From JBBQIY01 sp964618405 (GTDB lineage Bacteria; Verrucomicrobiota; Kiritimatiellia; RFP12; UBA3636), in NCBI GenBank assembly GCA_964618405.1, contig CAZUAY010000181.1:1-8222 (forward strand): a stretch of DNA of 8,222 nucleotides, given 5' to 3'. Below the pieces are notes generated by a model, which saw nothing but the letters and a program-made list of their open reading frames with translations, made no database searches and was not told the DNA's origin. Numbering within the stretch: the first letter of the stretch is position 1; every line of letters starts with the position of its first letter. Positions 6,360-8,222 of this stretch are shown here, piece after piece. A program made the position numbers and the translations under genes.

Positions 6360-7292
6360 ATGGAGCATTCTGCAAATAGCATGCAAAATTCTGCAAGTAA
6401 AACCGCCGTAGCGCATCAATCTCCCCGACACGGGCAAACCTCTCAAGCGGGCTTCTTGTTTGATACGCTTGGAACGTTTATTCTCAGGAGTTGCGCGGCG
6501 CATTCCCGAGTTCGGCCTCCCGGCGAGTCTCGATGCCTTGCCTATCCGTCTAATCAATGGGTTCTTGACTTCTGCATTGAATACAACGAGGGGGCCAACT
6601 TCCTCACTGGAACGGATGCATCGGGACTGCTTCATCGCCCAGCTCGAATGGCACACTTATATCCACCGGGCACACCCTACATCGAAAAAACGGATCGAGA
6701 ATGCTGGATGTCATCCGCTTGGATGATTTTCGACTCCAATCTAACTTTTCTCAATACTATCACCGAGAATCCAACGAATTTTGCACGTATTCACGACCCC
6801 GAAATGAAAATTGGTCATCGCTTAGAGGCCCTTGCCTCTATTGCATCCGTCGAGGGAAACGTGGGTTATTTCCGATGTCATTCGATTGCTTTTGAAATTC
6901 TGGCTGAGCTGGCGGATGCAACACGAATTCCAGGAACCTGCGGCGAATATTCCATCACGTCAGAAAGCCAAGTGGCCACAGTCGCGGAGCGAACCATTCG
7001 CTATCTGGAAAGCCACTTTCGGGAGTCACTTTCTATTCCTGACATTGCCCGCAACCTCGGTATGTCACCCTCAACGATCTCGCACCGATTTCGTGCAGAA
7101 TCCGGAGAAACCATCGTTAAAGCGCTACAGCGCATCCGTCTTGAACAATCCATTCCCGACCTGCTCCGCGGTACCCCTCTTAAGGTGATCGCTCCGGCGA
7201 CTGGATTTCAGAACGAGTTTTACTATTCAAAAGTCTTTCGCCTCCATTACGGCGTTCCTCCCAGCGAATGGAGAAGGATGAAGGAATTATAA
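6360..7292 (+). CDS. AraC-family transcriptional regulator
   Basis: This 310-residue protein is a cytoplasmic AraC/XylS-type regulator. The C-terminal 100 residues hold the two helix-turn-helix units: the first around 225-246 (LSIPDIARNLGMSPSTISHRF), the second around 273-295. The family signature at about 279-304 includes ATGFQNEFYYSKVFRLHYG and PPSEWRR. The N-terminal part (about 30-190) has the pattern of a cupin-like effector domain, with RPARMAHLYPPGTPY matching the usual stretch before the barrel end. The first 25 residues are polar and poorly ordered. The gene is divergent from the dehydrogenase-GRE operon, so it is the obvious candidate activator of that operon. No ligand can be inferred. 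Its first codons carry a direct repeat spaced 21 bp that could be its own operator. Confidence 0.93.
   Translation: MEHSANSMQNSASKTAVAHQSPRHGQTSQAGFLFDTLGTFILRSCAAHSRVRPPGESRCLAYPSNQWVLDFCIEYNEGANFLTGTDASGLLHRPARMAHLYPPGTPYIEKTDRECWMSSAWMIFDSNLTFLNTITENPTNFARIHDPEMKIGHRLEALASIASVEGNVGYFRCHSIAFEILAELADATRIPGTCGEYSITSESQVATVAERTIRYLESHFRESLSIPDIARNLGMSPSTISHRFRAESGETIVKALQRIRLEQSIPDLLRGTPLKVIAPATGFQNEFYYSKVFRLHYGVPPSEWRRMKEL
6367..6400. promoter_or_regulatory. Candidate AraC-type operator: direct repeat, 21-bp spacing
   Basis: ATTCTGCAAATA (6367-6378) and ATTCTGCAAGTA (6388-6399) differ at one of 12 positions and are 21 bases apart start to start, two helical turns. This is the arrangement in which AraC-family dimers classically bind adjacent half-sites. 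The repeat lies within the first codons of the regulator gene, about 45-80 bases upstream of the proposed -35 of the divergent operon, where an activator could sit. The protein repeat it encodes (HSANS/NSASK) is the alternative explanation. Confidence 0.4.
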
Positions 7293-7407
7293 GCGACCCA
7301 GCCGCTACAGCATCTAGGGTGGAATTAAATTTAGAAAGTTGAACTGCACCCTTCGAAATGATACGATACAAAATCGGAAAACCGAGTCAAACGAAAGCAG
7401 CCCCGCG
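7293..7407. other. Short intergenic gap, nothing recognised
   Basis: The 115 bases between the AraC stop and the peptidase relic hold no supported gene. GGGTG and CACCC (around 7318-7351) could pair across a long loop, but no T-run follows, so I do not call a terminator. Confidence 0.4.
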
Positions 7408-7965
7408 ATGAGGAATAAGTTCTGTTTTTTAGCACTGAGTCTTGCATTCGGAAGTCGCCCTAACCAAGAGTCAACAAAATATTGAAAGCTGGAAATCCGT
7501 CGTTGATGGTGCCTTCATCGTCTATAACGGGCTGGTTGTACCGAAGTATTCGCGCAACAATGAATCTGAGGCGGACCGACTTTCAATGGAATACATGACG
7601 CGCGCGGGATTCGATCCCGCCGCAGCGGTGCGCCTCTGGAAGCGGGCCTATGAGAAGGAAGGCGGTGAACCCGGTTACATGAGCATTCTTTCCACGCATC
7701 CTTCGAACAAAGCCCGCTACGAGGCGTTAGAACGCCAGCTCGCGTCAGTCCAAATCGATCGAGGAACGCCTCTTTCGATGCCCGCCTCCCCCCCATGCAA
7801 ACTGGAGCGATCGCGGCAAAACCAAGCACACCGAAAACAGAGCCTGCAAAACCCGCTGCAACGAAGACGGGATCCGCAAAAGCGATGGTTCCGCCAGCAT
7901 CAGCTTCGGCTAATTTTAAACAAACGGCTCGCTGGGACAGCTTCGCCCCACCCTGCTCCGCATAG
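7408..7965 (+). pseudogene. Decayed M48-family metallopeptidase gene
   Basis: The C-terminal half of an M48 (Ste24/LoiP/BepA-type) zinc peptidase is clear at 7442-7780. It includes PKYSRNNESEADRLSMEYMTR with the ExxxAD-type motif carrying the third zinc ligand, then AGFDPAAAVRLWKR and LSTHPSNKARYEALERQL. The HExxH active site and the domain around it are absent. In another frame an ATG at 7408 opens MRNKFCFLALSLAFG, a typical signal peptide, and that frame stops at 7483-7485. A deletion seems to have joined the signal sequence to the C-terminal domain out of frame. A second lesion is likely at a run of seven Cs (7788-7794): one extra C would lead into an Ala/Pro/Lys/Thr-rich tail (AAKPSTPKTEPAKPAATK) ending at TAG 7963-7965. 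Without it the frame runs on as unnatural sequence to 7972. A periplasmic or envelope peptidase originally; not functional now. Confidence 0.75.
7788..7794 (+). repeat. C7 homopolymer run at a probable frameshift
   Basis: Seven consecutive Cs lie between the M48-like domain and the Ala/Pro/Lys-rich frame. Changing seven to eight restores a continuous reading frame into that tail. Either a fixed frameshift in a dead gene or a sequencing/assembly error would explain it. Confidence 0.5.
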
Positions 7966-8027
7966 AGAATAAGCGATTATTCGAATCAAAAGAGGAGCCA
8001 CAAACCGTCTTCTTCTCGGCAGCCTCA

Positions 8028-8072
8028 ATCTCGTACTTGTACTCGCATTGGGGGAAACGGGACTCGTACTCG
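8028..8072. repeat. Degenerate TACTCG hexamer repeat
   Basis: ATCTCGTACTTGTACTCG (8028-8045) and ACTCGTACTCG (8062-8072) are built from the hexamer TACTCG/CGAGTA with substitutions, interrupted by 16 bases. Translations of such strings alternate Arg-Val or Glu-Tyr and look spurious. The rest of 7973-8115 holds no gene I can support. Confidence 0.45.
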
Positions 8073-8116
8073 AAACCTCATTAGAAGAGGGAATTGAACT
8101 TGCGATGGAAAAGTAT

Positions 8117-8140
8117 AAAAAAACCTCATTTTTGTGAGGT
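8117..8140 (-). terminator. Rho-independent terminator, leftward transcript
   Basis: Read on the minus strand, ACCTCA (8140-8135), a six-base loop CAAAAA and TGAGGT (8128-8123) form a short hairpin followed at once by seven Ts (8123-8117 on the plus strand are As). It would stop a leftward gene lying beyond the right edge of the window. The stem is only six pairs, so strength is uncertain. No T-run exists on the plus strand. Confidence 0.55.
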
Positions 8141-8143
8141 CTG

Positions 8144-8222
8144 GTAACGAACGGAGCACGGGTTTTTAACCCGTGTACGAAAACGGGTTGGAAAACCCGT
8201 TCTCCGTTTGCTTCGCTCGTCT
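8144..8222. repeat. 80-bp palindromic REP-like element, copy B (inverted, cut by window end)
   Basis: This is the reverse-orientation partner of the element at 478-557, differing at only a few positions. Outer arms are ACGGAG (8151-8156) and CTCCGT (8202-8207). Hairpins are CACGGGTT (8157-8164)/AACCCGTG (8168-8175) and AACGGGTT (8182-8189)/AACCCGTT (8194-8201). Changes from copy A lie mainly in the loops, so the stems are conserved. The flank TTGCTTCGCTCGTCT continues the similarity to the window edge. Confidence 0.8.

Noticed and set aside
837..7292. Glycyl-radical bacterial microcompartment locus
   Set aside because: No shell protein, aldehyde dehydrogenase or phosphotransacylase gene occurs here, and no obvious encapsulation peptide was seen on the GRE.
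7515..7829. Minus-strand 104-codon frame opposite the peptidase relic
   Set aside because: It is antisense to the recognisable M48 domain and has no domain of its own.
8028..8110. Short peptide frames through the TACTCG repeat
   Set aside because: They only reflect the hexamer repeat, and no start with a ribosome site supports a gene.

Overview
This window looks like an accessory locus from an anaerobic or facultatively anaerobic Gram-negative bacterium of medium GC content. Short degenerate intergenic repeats, a glycan-type AraC regulator and a divergent glycyl-radical operon remind me of Verrucomicrobiota (Opitutales-like) or a neighbouring PVC lineage. That assignment is inference from style; no taxonomic marker gene is present.

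Layout. Positions 1-836 hold no gene I can recognise. They are filled with repeats: a 12-bp tandem, an ACTAGCG heptamer tandem, a series of TAATCT...AGATTA dyads, a duplicated 15-mer, and an 80-bp palindromic element (478-557). Positions 837-6251 are a four-gene block on the minus strand. In order of transcription it encodes a zinc alcohol dehydrogenase, a compact glycyl radical enzyme (GRE), its radical-SAM activase and a DUF445 membrane protein. The last three genes overlap (14 bp and 22 bp). Between the dehydrogenase and the GRE lies a 111-bp gap that carries what looks like the tail of a lost gene. A 98-108 bp divergent promoter region follows, then a plus-strand AraC-family regulator (6360-7292). 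The right end (7293-8222) contains a decayed M48 metallopeptidase gene, a degenerate TACTCG hexamer repeat, a terminator facing leftward, and a second, inverted copy of the 80-bp palindromic element.

How the genes work together. The AraC protein probably senses a small molecule and activates the divergent operon. The activase generates the glycyl radical on the GRE. The GRE has a GCVE active-site motif, which is characteristic of the non-PFL eliminating and decarboxylating branch (diol dehydratase, choline lyase, isethionate lyase and hydroxyproline dehydratase types). The dehydrogenase would oxidise the substrate or reduce the carbonyl product. The substrate cannot be read from the sequence. 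No microcompartment shell gene, transporter or sulfite/amine-handling gene is visible here. The GRE (681 aa, GCVET in place of the usual GCVEP, short central region), an activase with seven instead of eight ferredoxin-type cysteines, and a translationally coupled DUF445 protein make this the best candidate for an undescribed system in the window.
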